Shown: in pieces, positions 8,702 through 17,090 of the stretch
Position numbering within the stretch: the stretch's first letter is position 1
Layout: the number at the start of each line of letters is the position of its first letter
From: an uncultured Pirellulaceae bacterium
Lineage (GTDB): Bacteria > Planctomycetota > Planctomycetia > Pirellulales > Pirellulaceae
NCBI GenBank assembly: GCA_938010615.1
Contig: CALLUY010000028.1
Coordinates: forward strand, 1-58,681
DNA: 58,681 nucleotides
Reading direction: 5' to 3'
Program-made: the position numbers and the translations under genes
Notes under the pieces: model-generated
Seen by the model: only the letters and a program-made list of their open reading frames with translations
What the model was told of the DNA's origin: nothing
Databases searched by the model: none

Positions 8702-9574
8702 CTAGTCTTGCTTCTGAAGCTCAATCGATCCACTCATACCTGGCTTCAGCGCACCGTCAGCATTTTCAACTTCTGCCCACACAATAAAGTCTTGAACATC
8801 CGGATCGATTTCCGGGCTGGCAAAGACGACTTTGGCTTTAAACTCTTTGCCATCGTGAATAAAAATTGCTTCCTCGTCAATCGATTCGGGTGCAGCATCC
8901 TTCAGCTGACAACGACAGGAAACTTTCAGCTTCTTCAGATCGATGACGCGAGCAATCGGTTGTCCCGGCTGAACCCATTCGCCAACCTGGCGATAAACTT
9001 GAACGACAACGCCTCCCACAGGCGACTTTATTTCACGATTTTCCAACCGGACGGAAGCCAACTCAAGCTGCGCTTTCTTCAATTCAACGGTCAACTCTTT
9101 GACCGTTGCCGTTCGCTGGGCCTGTTCACCAGAAAGCTTGGCCTTTTCGAATTCCAACTTCAATCGCTCGAGTTCCGTTTTCGAAACGGACTTGGCGTAC
9201 TGCTTGGTCGCATTAAGTGAGCGTTGATAAACCTTACGATTTACATCCTGCGAAACTTTCGCGTATCGCAAGTCAATATCGTTTTCACTTTCTTCGCTCG
9301 CGATTTCGAGTTCACTGCGAGCACTGCTCACGTTGGCTGATTCTGAATCCCGGTCGAGACGTACTAAGATGTCGTCGGCACTGACTTCACTGCCTTCCGA
9401 AAAACCAATCGACTCAATGATGCCCGCATCGCGACTGGCAACTTCGACGTTGACGATCAGCTGTAACTGGGCGGCTTCAATATTGATTGTTTTCGGCGAA
9501 TCCAAATCTTGGCCGAATGCCGTTGAAGTCGAAACTGCGACAATCATCAGTAGCGTGGCGAGTTTAGAATGCAT
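8702..9574 (-). CDS. HlyD/MFP-family periplasmic adaptor
   Basis: A 290-residue membrane-fusion-type protein. The start at 9574 is favoured over an upstream one at 9613 because agagga lies about 8 nt before it and the product begins directly with a signal peptide (residues 1-22, ending TAFGQ). Order: short barrel strand, biotinyl-lipoyl half (VASRDAGIIESIGFSEGSEV...ILVRLD), an alpha-helical hairpin rich in Lys/Glu (about 70-165), second lipoyl half (IKSPVGGVVVQVY...GEWVQPGQPI), then a beta-barrel domain. Such adaptors link an inner-membrane pump to an outer-membrane channel. No pump gene adjoins it. It lies 50 bp downstream of the GT4 gene on the same strand. Confidence 0.8.
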   Translation of the reverse strand: MHSKLATLLMIVAVSTSTAFGQDLDSPKTINIEAAQLQLIVNVEVASRDAGIIESIGFSEGSEVSADDILVRLDRDSESANVSSARSELEIASEESENDIDLRYAKVSQDVNRKVYQRSLNATKQYAKSVSKTELERLKLEFEKAKLSGEQAQRTATVKELTVELKKAQLELASVRLENREIKSPVGGVVVQVYRQVGEWVQPGQPIARVIDLKKLKVSCRCQLKDAAPESIDEEAIFIHDGKEFKAKVVFASPEIDPDVQDFIVWAEVENADGALKPGMSGSIELQKQD

Positions 9575-9624
9575 GGGGATTCCTCTAAAAGTGACGCGTT
9601 CCAGCTTAGTCACCGATCGGAAAG

Positions 9625-10968
9625 TCAGGCATCAATTTCGATTTCGGACTGCTTTTCAAGAACTTCTACCAGCACATCGCCAGTAATTCGTGCCATAACC
9701 GTTGCATTCCGATGCTCGAACACGCCCGCTTGCCCGCGTTGCCCCAGCTGACTTCGCAAGGTTTTATCATTGGCCAAATTGGCGATGCATTGAGTCAGTG
9801 ACTCAACATCTCGAGCTGCGAAAAGGCGAATGCCGCCCGTGGAATTTGCCAACTCGGGAAACGCTCCATGATCGGGAGCGATCACGGGCACGCCTGCGGC
9901 CATCGCTTCAAGTGCATAGAGGCCCTTGGGTTCCAAGAATTCAGTTGGCACCGAAAACAAATCAAGCGACCGCAGGAACTCAAGTTTCTCTTCGCGTTCG
10001 ATTGCTCCAATGTATTCGTATTGTGAACCGAGACCAGCATCGTCGAGCTTCGCAAACAATGATTCGGCGTACTCCTTGTCCTGAGGGCCAAGCCAGCCAG
10101 CGATTCGCAGGCGTAACAACTCGAAACGCGGATCTTTCTTTAACGCAATAAACGCATCAACCAGATAGTGCAGGCCTTTTTCAGGAGCCAATCTCGCGAG
10201 GTAGCCGATCGACAATTCATTCTTGCTCGTTCGTTGTTGCAGTCTGCGAAATTGCTGGAAATCTTCGAGCTCCAAACCCAACGGCGTCACATAGAATTTT
10301 TCGGCATCCAGTTTCAGATACTTACTGATGTAGTCCCGATAAGAGCCGGAGTGCACAATGAAGGCATCCACATGTTTCCCGATTTCTGCGATACGAGCCA
10401 AAGCTTGCGAGCGAAATGGTTCTTGTAGCGAATCCAGAAACACGTCGTCACCTTGCAGCGTCACGACAATCGGCAATCCAAGTTGCGTTTTGATCTCTTC
10501 GATACATCCGCCAATGAGAATATTGCTGAACACCATCAACCTTGGCGGATTCTTCTCTAGCCACTGACAGATTCGACGAACTTCTTTTCGCTGATTGCCA
10601 TCAACCCCCTTGAGCATCGAAACGGCAAGCTTGCCCAACGTTTTCGCATCGGTATCCATTGCTTTGGCGGTGACACGTCGGATCAGTTTTGGATTGTCCA
10701 AAAATCGATCCAACGACGCCGGCAACCAGCGAAAGAAAGGAATCTTCTGCTGCAAGAACACATTGATGCCGCCGAAGAAAACTTGGTCAACACTGGCATT
10801 GAGTTCGTCGGTGCGAATCGGCGTGTAGGTAGGAATTAGCTGAATGTCCCAACCCGTTTTCGCGAGCGAACGAGACAGCGAGTTGTCATGCATACAACTG
10901 CCGCAAAACATTCCACCAGCACCAGCGGTCAGGTAGACGATTTTCGGTTTCTCGCTGTTGGCATGCAT
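9625..10968 (-). CDS. GT4-family glycosyltransferase
   Basis: A 447-residue GT-B fold enzyme of group 1. The N-terminal domain begins PKIVYLTAGAGGMFCGSCMHDNSL, with the glycine-rich loop and a Cys-Gly-Ser-Cys motif seen in a subgroup of bacterial GT4 proteins. The C-terminal domain has IGYLARLAPEKGL and the retaining-GT4 donor site in which the E-x7-E element appears as EPKGLYALE followed by AMAAGVPVIAPDHGAFPEL. It probably transfers a sugar from a nucleotide donor to a lipid or polysaccharide acceptor in the cytoplasm; the acceptor is unknown. It may be co-transcribed with the HlyD adaptor downstream. Confidence 0.85.
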   Translation of the reverse strand: MHANSEKPKIVYLTAGAGGMFCGSCMHDNSLSRSLAKTGWDIQLIPTYTPIRTDELNASVDQVFFGGINVFLQQKIPFFRWLPASLDRFLDNPKLIRRVTAKAMDTDAKTLGKLAVSMLKGVDGNQRKEVRRICQWLEKNPPRLMVFSNILIGGCIEEIKTQLGLPIVVTLQGDDVFLDSLQEPFRSQALARIAEIGKHVDAFIVHSGSYRDYISKYLKLDAEKFYVTPLGLELEDFQQFRRLQQRTSKNELSIGYLARLAPEKGLHYLVDAFIALKKDPRFELLRLRIAGWLGPQDKEYAESLFAKLDDAGLGSQYEYIGAIEREEKLEFLRSLDLFSVPTEFLEPKGLYALEAMAAGVPVIAPDHGAFPELANSTGGIRLFAARDVESLTQCIANLANDKTLRSQLGQRGQAGVFEHRNATVMARITGDVLVEVLEKQSEIEIDA

Positions 10969-10975
10969 GGATCAG

Positions 10976-11042
10976 GTAGCGGAAGTCGTCAAGACTTCCG
11001 AACAGTGAGGAGGCTGACGGAACGCTTGACGAGTTCCGCTAC
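10976..11042. repeat. GTAG...CTAC double-hairpin repeat (family C), copy 1
   Basis: Outer ends gtagcggaa and ttccgctac pair. Inside are two hairpins, ggaagtcgtcaagacttcc and ggaacgcttgacgagttcc. The same plan occurs at 25023-25072 and 33835-33896. It lies between rho and the GT4 gene, both leftward, and could act as an mRNA-stabilising or terminating structure. Confidence 0.65.
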
Positions 11043-11088
11043 TTAAAATCCGCACTCCCAGAGTGAGGGCAACTAACTCGCCTACGGA

Positions 11089-12897
11089 CTACATCGCTTC
11101 AATCTGCTTCGCAATCTTGTCGATGAAAACCTGATTCGTCTTATGTTTCGACAGATGCTTGGTCAGTTCGCTCATCGCATGCTTCGGATCATTCATCGAC
11201 ATCAATGTTCGACGCAATTTCGTAATCGAATCAAGACTCTCGGAACTGAGCAACAGCTCTTCACGGCGAGTACCTGATTTGGCGATGTCGATTGCTGGCC
11301 AGATTCGCATGTCCGCAAGATCGCGGCTAAGAACCAGTTCCATGTTTCCGGTTCCTTTGAACTCCTGGAAAATGAGCTCATCCATTCGACTGCCGGTATC
11401 AACAAGCGCTGTACCAACAATTGTCAGCGAACCGCCTTCTTCAAACGCACGTGCTGATGAAAACAGCTTTTTCGGAATGTCCATTGCTTTGGTGTCGATA
11501 CCACCAGACATCGTTTGTCCGCGGCGACTGGAATTGCTGACCCATTTGTTGAACGCACGAGCCAAGCGAGTGATCGAGTCCATCAACAGGAATACATCAC
11601 GGCCCATCTCAGTAAGTCGCTTACAACGTTCGATCACCAGCTGCGAAAGTCGCACGTGGCTCTCGATATCTTCGTCCAAGCTACTGGCGATCACTTCGCC
11701 GCCAAGAACGTTACGCTTCATATCAGTAACTTCTTCAGGACGCTCATCGACGAGCAACACCATCAGAACCGAATCAGGGTGATTGAGTGAAATCCCCTGA
11801 GCAATATGCTGCAGCATGACCGTCTTTCCGCTTCGAGGCGGAGCAACAATCAACGCACGTTGTCCTTTACCAAGCGGCGTCAGCAAATCCATCACGCGAG
11901 TTGTAAGCGGTTCAGGACCGGCCTCCAACTGATACCACTGTTCCGGGTTGATCGGCGTCAGTTCATCAAAGCGTTTGACTTCTGAATAGTCTTCCGGGGC
12001 CATCCCATCAACATCGATCAGTTCACGCAAGCGAGGTCCCTGCTGTCGACGACCAGGTTGAACTTTACCTCGGATGATCAAACCTTCACGAAGACCGAAC
12101 TTCTCAATCATCGTTCCTGGAACGAACGGATCGCTGCGGTCACGAGAATAGTTTTTCGTGGGACTTCGCAGAAATCCATATCCATTGGGGTGAAGCTCCA
12201 GCAAGCCAAAGCCTTCGACCAATTCTGCATCATCAATTTCGACTGGTTCGCGATCACGCCGGCTACGATTTCCGCGGTTGCCGCCGCCAGAGCGATTTCC
12301 ACCACCGGAACGACCGCCTCCGCCGCCACGATTTCCACCACCGCTGCGATTTCCGCCCGATGAACGACCGCCTCCTGAGTTGCGTCCGCCGCCAGATCGA
12401 CCTCCGCCAGACGACCGGCTGCCAGATCCGCGACGCCGTCGCGAACCACCGTTGCCACTGCTGTTTCCGTTACCGCGTCGTCCACGATCAGATCCACGAT
12501 CAGAACTACTATCGGAATCCGATCGAGAAGTCTCTGAGCGTCCGCCGTCTCGATCCCGATCGCCATCACGATCTCGACCGCCATCACGGTCTCGGCCGCC
12601 GTCATCTCGATCACGGCCTCGTCCACTGTCACGGTCTCTACTGCCACGACCACTGTCACGATCTCGACCGCCATCGTCATCACGGTCACGGTCACGGCCT
12701 CGTCCACTGTCACGGTCTCGACCGCCGTCGTCGTCGCGGTTTCGCCCGCGTCCACTATCGCGGCTGCTTTCAGATCGTGAGCTTGATCGGGAATCGTTGT
12801 CTCGATCGTCGCGGTCAGAGTTTGAATCGTAGTTGTCCGAATCGCGATCGGATCCGGTGTCTCTGGCTGAAGAAGAGCGTCGACGTTTTTTTGCCAT
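11089..12897 (-). CDS. rho: Transcription termination factor Rho with long disordered N-terminus
   Basis: A 602-residue hexameric RNA helicase ending Rho-dependent transcripts. The ATG at 12897 is preferred to a TTG at 12900, with agga about 10 nt upstream. Residues ~1-215 are almost only Arg, Asp, Ser and Gly (RD dipeptides, then GGGRSGG runs). The cold-shock RNA-binding domain starts near GLLELHPNGYGFLRSP. The ATPase core has Walker A APPRSGKT, Walker B LLVDERPEEVTDM, SITRLARAFN, the Q-loop GQTMSGGIDTKAM and MRIWPAIDIAKSGTRREELL. All the catalytic motifs are intact. The N-terminal insert makes it far longer than the ~420 residues of E. coli Rho. It is monocistronic as far as can be seen. 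Confidence 0.97.
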   Translation of the reverse strand: MAKKRRRSSSARDTGSDRDSDNYDSNSDRDDRDNDSRSSSRSESSRDSGRGRNRDDDGGRDRDSGRGRDRDRDDDGGRDRDSGRGSRDRDSGRGRDRDDGGRDRDGGRDRDGDRDRDGGRSETSRSDSDSSSDRGSDRGRRGNGNSSGNGGSRRRRGSGSRSSGGGRSGGGRNSGGGRSSGGNRSGGGNRGGGGGRSGGGNRSGGGNRGNRSRRDREPVEIDDAELVEGFGLLELHPNGYGFLRSPTKNYSRDRSDPFVPGTMIEKFGLREGLIIRGKVQPGRRQQGPRLRELIDVDGMAPEDYSEVKRFDELTPINPEQWYQLEAGPEPLTTRVMDLLTPLGKGQRALIVAPPRSGKTVMLQHIAQGISLNHPDSVLMVLLVDERPEEVTDMKRNVLGGEVIASSLDEDIESHVRLSQLVIERCKRLTEMGRDVFLLMDSITRLARAFNKWVSNSSRRGQTMSGGIDTKAMDIPKKLFSSARAFEEGGSLTIVGTALVDTGSRMDELIFQEFKGTGNMELVLSRDLADMRIWPAIDIAKSGTRREELLLSSESLDSITKLRRTLMSMNDPKHAMSELTKHLSKHKTNQVFIDKIAKQIEAM

Positions 12898-13659
12898 CAA
12901 ATATGTCCTGATAGATATCCCAGGTTTTAATTGGTAACCGTGAAAAATGGTCTCGGGCTGGCAAGAGAGCCAAGCGACTGCTGTCCCAAGAAGGGGACAC
13001 CAGATTCCAATTCCGGTTAGTTTGTCAGCGTCACGACAAAATCGTTCAACGCCGATCCGTGAGACGGGAACCGAAAGGCTCGCCGCAAACGTGTGAAAAG
13101 AGTGAAGTGTAAAAACAACTTACGGCCAAACGAAAAAGCCGTTCAGGCTGCAAGCATCCGTTTCGATCACGAGGATTGAAGAGTATCCGTGAAACTTCCA
13201 ATCACTGGGACATGCCGCATACTATCGAGCAAACAGCAAACTACTCCCAAGGAAGTGGGACGGGAAATCCTGACAAATTGCCGGGAATGAGACCCGTTCA
13301 AATCGCTGTTTCACGCGGAAGCAAACGACTGCCGTTTAATCGTCCAAGTGAATCAGATATCTGAAACCCAAAAGAAGCGCCCGAATTTCTCCGAACTCAT
13401 TGCTCGGGCCGAAAGCCGGAGCACAGATACTCGATCAACGAAGCTCGTTAATCAGTCAAAGAGTTTTGCCCAATCAAAAGATGTTGTCAAGCAGAAATCA
13501 TGGGCGCCCCCTATTTTAACTGGACTTTCCAAACTGCCGACAAACTCTTCGAACTCGGCTAATTCCGGATAATCGCTCAAATTTACGTGGCTGACAAACC
13601 GCTTGGGTGACGATGCAGAATTCGTGTAGAAGCGTGTTTATGACTATCTCGGTGCGAAA
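12898..13659. other. Intergenic region upstream of rho, weak ORFs only
   Basis: A 762-base divergent gap. Two short overlapping rightward frames (13176-13364 and 13348-13572; 62 and 74 residues, Ser/Thr/Asn/Lys-rich) are open but lack Shine-Dalgarno sequences, family motifs or clear coding bias. The second could encode a small basic protein, but I do not call it. The stretch next to rho should hold the rho leader, which in many bacteria is under Rho autocontrol; I see no defined element. Confidence 0.35.
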
Positions 13660-15090
13660 ATGAAAACCTGTTCAAGCCAAACCCTCATTCGTCAATTCCT
13701 TCCGTTAGTTGCTATCGCATTACTGCTCGCGACGTCATCATTTTCCACTGCCCAAGGCCAGGGAATTCAGGGCGACATCCAATGGCATTCAAACGTCGAA
13801 AAAGCGAAAGAACAGGCTCAGCGACAGAACAAACTCGTTCTTTTGCACTTTGGTGCCTCGTGGTGCCGTCCCTGCAAAGCGCTTGATACTTACGTCTTCA
13901 AGAGCAGCCAAGTCAGAAAGGCAATCGCCGAGAATGTGGTTCCAGTAAAGCTGGACGCTGATCGCGCATTGGACATCGTGAACGAGTACGACGTTTCGAT
14001 GGTTCCATTCGACGTCATCATCACGCCCGGTGGCCGAGTCGTCACAGAAAGACGATCGCCCGCTGACGCTGACAATTACGCAAAAATGATTTCTGGTACT
14101 GCAAATGCCAGTCGCAATCTCGCGAAAGAGAAAATGGGACCGATCGCCCACCAAAGAAAAGTCGTAACAAACAACTTGGTCAACGGTCAGGACGCAATGG
14201 ACTTTCGCGCGACCGGTCCAAGCGAAGTACAAGTTGGATTGTCGAAGGACAGTAGCCTTCTGCAACGACGTCAAACAGCCTTTTCCGACGAAATGACGCA
14301 AGGTCCGAAAGCTCAAACCAATCCGTTCATGAAGCCGGCTGCTGGATTGCGTTCATCTGACAACTCTGATGAAGTTGCGATTGACGACCTAGAAAGAAAA
14401 CAGTTCCTTAGCAAGGAACGCAACTGGGTTGCCCCGTCTGCGCAAACGCGACGCGCGGAGCCAAAACGAATTGTAAACAAACGATACTTTGATTCGATTG
14501 CCCAGAAAGAAAACGGCGGCAACGGTTCAAACGCGGCTTCTGATTCGTACGATCTTGGCTTCAATGGTAATGGAGGGGTCTCTTCGGCCAACGGCGACTT
14601 CGTAATTGATCCTTCAGCTGATTCGACTCAACTCGGTTCAGTGATCGAAATTGGATCCAATGACAAAAGCCCATTGGAAGTGTCTTCGAATCCGCCGCAA
14701 ATCGATCGACAGAGTCTTTGCCTCAAAGGTAAATGTCCTGTCACGCTAATCACCGAAGGCCGCTGGGAAGACGGCGACACCCGTTTTGGAATCGTCCATC
14801 GTAATCGAACTTACATTTTCGCTAACGCGGAAAAGCTGGCACAGTTCCGCTCAAACCCTGACAACTACAGCCCAGTTTTGGCTGGCTACGATCCGGTTGT
14901 CTATCGCGAACAAGGTAAGCTTGTTGAGGGACTTGCTGAGAACGGAGTCTTCATGGGTCGCACACCGAACCAGAAAGTCATTCTGTTCAAAGATGCTGCA
15001 ACGCGAAGCAAGTTTCAGATGTCACCACAGGATTATCTCGAAACGATCCGTCAAGCAACCAACGACGCGGGCGGAACCGTCACTCGCTAG
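13660..15090 (+). CDS. Secreted thioredoxin-fold protein with C-terminal YHS-like domain
   Basis: A 476-residue exported protein. Signal peptide at residues 1-34. The thioredoxin-like domain (about 38-150) has the redox motif WCRPCK (68-73) and the cis-proline loop VSMVPFDVI. A low-complexity linker (about 160-345) is rich in Ser, Asn, Gln and Gly. The last ~125 residues start at a CLKGKCPVTL segment and contain RNRTYIFANAEKLAQFRSNPDNYSPVLAGYDPVVY, which matches the metal-associated YHS pattern, apparently in two half repeats. A periplasmic thiol or metal-handling role fits both domains, but the substrate is unknown. It stands alone, and its ATG has no strong Shine-Dalgarno. Confidence 0.8.
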   Translation: MKTCSSQTLIRQFLPLVAIALLLATSSFSTAQGQGIQGDIQWHSNVEKAKEQAQRQNKLVLLHFGASWCRPCKALDTYVFKSSQVRKAIAENVVPVKLDADRALDIVNEYDVSMVPFDVIITPGGRVVTERRSPADADNYAKMISGTANASRNLAKEKMGPIAHQRKVVTNNLVNGQDAMDFRATGPSEVQVGLSKDSSLLQRRQTAFSDEMTQGPKAQTNPFMKPAAGLRSSDNSDEVAIDDLERKQFLSKERNWVAPSAQTRRAEPKRIVNKRYFDSIAQKENGGNGSNAASDSYDLGFNGNGGVSSANGDFVIDPSADSTQLGSVIEIGSNDKSPLEVSSNPPQIDRQSLCLKGKCPVTLITEGRWEDGDTRFGIVHRNRTYIFANAEKLAQFRSNPDNYSPVLAGYDPVVYREQGKLVEGLAENGVFMGRTPNQKVILFKDAATRSKFQMSPQDYLETIRQATNDAGGTVTR

Positions 15091-15118
15091 TTCACCATCC
15101 CAGCGAGGGAAACCTGTC

Positions 15119-15690
15119 TCATCGTAACGCACTGGTTTTCGATGCCGTTTCAGCATCAACTGCGCGACGGGGGATCACGGCTTCGTTGCCCAACTTGCAA
15201 AGGCTCTCGACTGCGGACAAGCGATGAAAGTCATCTTCGCCTTGAACCCATTGCATCAGCGCAGCGGAGTTTTTCTCTCCGGGGATTTCGCCAAGCATTC
15301 GGAGAGTATTGTCGGTCGGTTTCTGATCGCTCTCTGTCGCACACAGTTCAATTGCTTGAGCCAATCCTGCTTTTGAACGAATGCTCCGCAGGCCAAGAAG
15401 GTCAGGTCTGCGATTCGTCGAATATCTTGTGAAGACGGAAATTGTGGGTCTTGGATCCAAAACACTTGAGCAACTTCACACGCGCGGACTTCAATTTCGT
15501 TTTGATTCTCGCGACCTGAACTCCAATCTCTTCGCAAGCACTGTCGTTGCATGCAGATTCGAAACCGCCGATGTGTTTCAATGGAATTATCGAGTTGAGC
15601 AGCAAGCAGTATCTCTTTCGCGGCATTACCATTGAGTGTGCTGCGATGTTCGAAAATTAGATAGCATCTAAAGAAACTGGTACCACCAAA
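15119..15690 (-). pseudogene. Degraded HEAT-repeat protein remnant
   Basis: Three leftward frames each carry part of one protein-like sequence. About 15580-15690 reads NAAKEILLAAQLDNSIETHRR, 15410-15560 reads VARIKTKLKSARVKLLKCFG...HKIFDE, and 15119-15420 reads LGLRSIRSKAGLAQAIELCA...ALMQWVQGEDDFHRLSAVESLCKLGNEAVIP. The last piece has the helix-turn-helix periodicity of HEAT repeats. No single frame spans it and there is no start, so at least two frameshifts are needed. I infer a decayed gene; the alternative is chance reading frames. Confidence 0.45.
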
Positions 15691-15855
15691 AAAAGAAATT
15701 GTTGGTGGCCGTTTGGGCCGGAAGAATGCAAACTTCTGAGATCTCTCAGGTTTTTTGTTGATCGGCACAAAGAATCCGTTATCAAAGTTTGAATGTGAGT
15801 ATGCGTGGACTTGATGCCGGCCAATCCAAAAAAACTAGATTGTCTTTCAATGCCT

Positions 15856-15900
15856 GATCCCAACCGATCCCAGCCGATCCCAACCGATCCCAACCGATCA
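15856..15900 (+). repeat. 10-bp tandem repeat at the 5' end of the MauE-like gene
   Basis: Four full copies of gatcccaacc (the second reads gatcccagcc) plus a 5-base partial copy end six bases before the TTG at 15906. The unit is not a multiple of three, so a change in copy number alters which upstream start is in frame with the gene. Confidence 0.8.
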
Positions 15901-15905
15901 GTGCA

Positions 15906-16694
15906 TTGCATCTGATAGTTGTTCTTGTTGGGGTTGGCTTCGCGTTCGCAGGCGTGACCAAGTTGATGGATCCATTCTTCTGGGAAAGACTTTTTCGAGA
16001 CAGCCTTTTTACCGTCAGCATTGGATTAGATGTTTTTGTTGGGTGCCTACTGATTGCCATGCCCCGTTCACGAAACGCACAACTGGTTGGATTGATCGTT
16101 GCGACATCCTATCTGATTTTCCTTGCGCGTGGGTTGGCGATGGGTGTGTGGACATGTGAATGCTTTGGGGGTAACTCTCCAATCTATTACGCCGTAGCTT
16201 TTGATTTTATCGCGCTAACAACGCTCACGCTCGCCCGCTTCAGAAGATCTACTTCCGTTACACGACAACATATCGACCCAACGTTTTACTTTGCGCTAGT
16301 CACGACAGTGATTGGGATGGGAGTTGGCGTAGGTCAGTACGTGCCCGGAGAGGCTCTGGCATTCGACGTCGGCGTTGAGGCGCTCGAAGGTTCAAATTTC
16401 TCTGAGAAGACCGACGGTCGATGGCACGGGAATTTGACACTGAGAAACAACACTCAGGTGCATTGCTCCATCGTCGGCTTGGAGAACAGTTGCCAATTCC
16501 GCTGTTCATCGGTGATGCCAATAGAATTGCCGCCAGGTGGGAGTTCTTCGTTTGCGGTCGCTGTTCGGCTACCGAAAAGTAAGTACCGACCAAGCTTCTC
16601 GAAGGGAAAAGCAAACCTTTTTGTTCAGTTTGATTCACCCTCAACTCCTCAAATTGTAGAAAAGAGGATTTCTTGGGGTGTATTCAGTTTCTAG
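15906..16694 (+). CDS. MauE-like membrane protein fused to DUF1573-like domain
   Basis: A 262-residue protein, if started at the TTG at 15906. Residues 1-145 form four or five membrane segments. The first runs VLVGVGFAFAGVTKLMDP, which is typical of MauE/DoxX proteins, and the motif TCECFGG (Cys 84 and 86) matches the redox CxCFG of the MauE group. Residues ~155-262 resemble DUF1573: LTLRNNTQVHCSIVGLENSC, then MPIELPPGGSSSFAVAVRLP. MauE helps mature methylamine dehydrogenase, probably through disulfides. The start is uncertain: no Shine-Dalgarno is seen, a 10-bp tandem repeat abuts it, and the frame is open further upstream without an ATG. The next gene encodes an 8-Cys exported peptide. Confidence 0.65.
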   Translation: MHLIVVLVGVGFAFAGVTKLMDPFFWERLFRDSLFTVSIGLDVFVGCLLIAMPRSRNAQLVGLIVATSYLIFLARGLAMGVWTCECFGGNSPIYYAVAFDFIALTTLTLARFRRSTSVTRQHIDPTFYFALVTTVIGMGVGVGQYVPGEALAFDVGVEALEGSNFSEKTDGRWHGNLTLRNNTQVHCSIVGLENSCQFRCSSVMPIELPPGGSSSFAVAVRLPKSKYRPSFSKGKANLFVQFDSPSTPQIVEKRISWGVFSF

Positions 16695-16718
16695 TTCTTT
16701 TTTTTTGGAAGAAAAACA

Positions 16719-16988
16719 ATGACGATTTTTATCAGGAAAACTGCGGCAGCGATTTGTGTCGCGACTCTTGTAGTTACTTTGTCAGTAACAACTTCGATCG
16801 CGTCGATGGAAACCAATATGTCGGCAACGGTTTGTCCGGACGATGACAAAACACCAACGACAGTGACCCCCTGTTCCAAACAGAAGACGTGCACTGGGTC
16901 TGGTTCCGGCTGCCTAATTATCGGCGGCGCCAATTGCCTGTGTGAACCTTCACCCGGCGTAAATGTGTGCTATTGCGAAGCAAGTTAA
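16719..16988 (+). CDS. Small secreted 8-cysteine peptide
   Basis: An 89-residue protein not matching any family I recognise. Residues 1-28 form a signal peptide (TVVTLSVTTS-type hydrophobic core ending SIAS). The mature part of about 60 residues has eight cysteines (VCP, PCS, TCT, GCL, NCLC, VCYC), enough for four disulfides, plus Gly/Ser-rich loops. A ggaag motif lies about 9 nt before the ATG, after a run of T. It follows the MauE-like gene by 24 bp and is followed by a strong hairpin at 17028. A MauE-type redox protein beside a Cys-rich exported peptide suggests oxidative folding of this peptide; that link is inference. Confidence 0.7.
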   Translation: MTIFIRKTAAAICVATLVVTLSVTTSIASMETNMSATVCPDDDKTPTTVTPCSKQKTCTGSGSGCLIIGGANCLCEPSPGVNVCYCEAS

Positions 16989-17027
16989 AGCCAACCTGCT
17001 TCAAATGGTATTAGAACCCCAAGACTA

Positions 17028-17059
17028 AGCCGCAGCGTCATCTTTATCACGCTGCGGCT
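17028..17059 (+). promoter_or_regulatory. Intercistronic hairpin after the 8-Cys peptide gene
   Basis: A perfect 11-bp stem (agccgcagcgt with acgctgcggct) with a 10-nt AT-rich loop, 39 bases after the peptide stop and 31 bases before the next ATG. No T-run follows, so it is probably not a simple terminator. It may protect the 3' end of the peptide mRNA or partly attenuate the downstream genes. Confidence 0.6.
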
Positions 17060-17090
17060 ACTTCAAACAAATCGTCCTTTTGGAGTTTGC

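Noticed and set aside
11159..11782. 207-residue frame opposite rho
   Set aside because: Antisense to the conserved ATPase motifs of Rho.
12240..12830. Tandem DNA repeats as a non-coding satellite
   Set aside because: They stay in one frame and encode the RD-rich part of Rho.
12278..12832. 184-residue Pro/Arg-rich frame on the plus strand
   Set aside because: It is the antisense reading of the RD/GG-repeat coding region of rho; no start signal or family.
13176..13572. Two short overlapping frames before the thioredoxin-YHS gene
   Set aside because: No ribosome site, no motif, and they overlap each other; kept only as an intergenic note.
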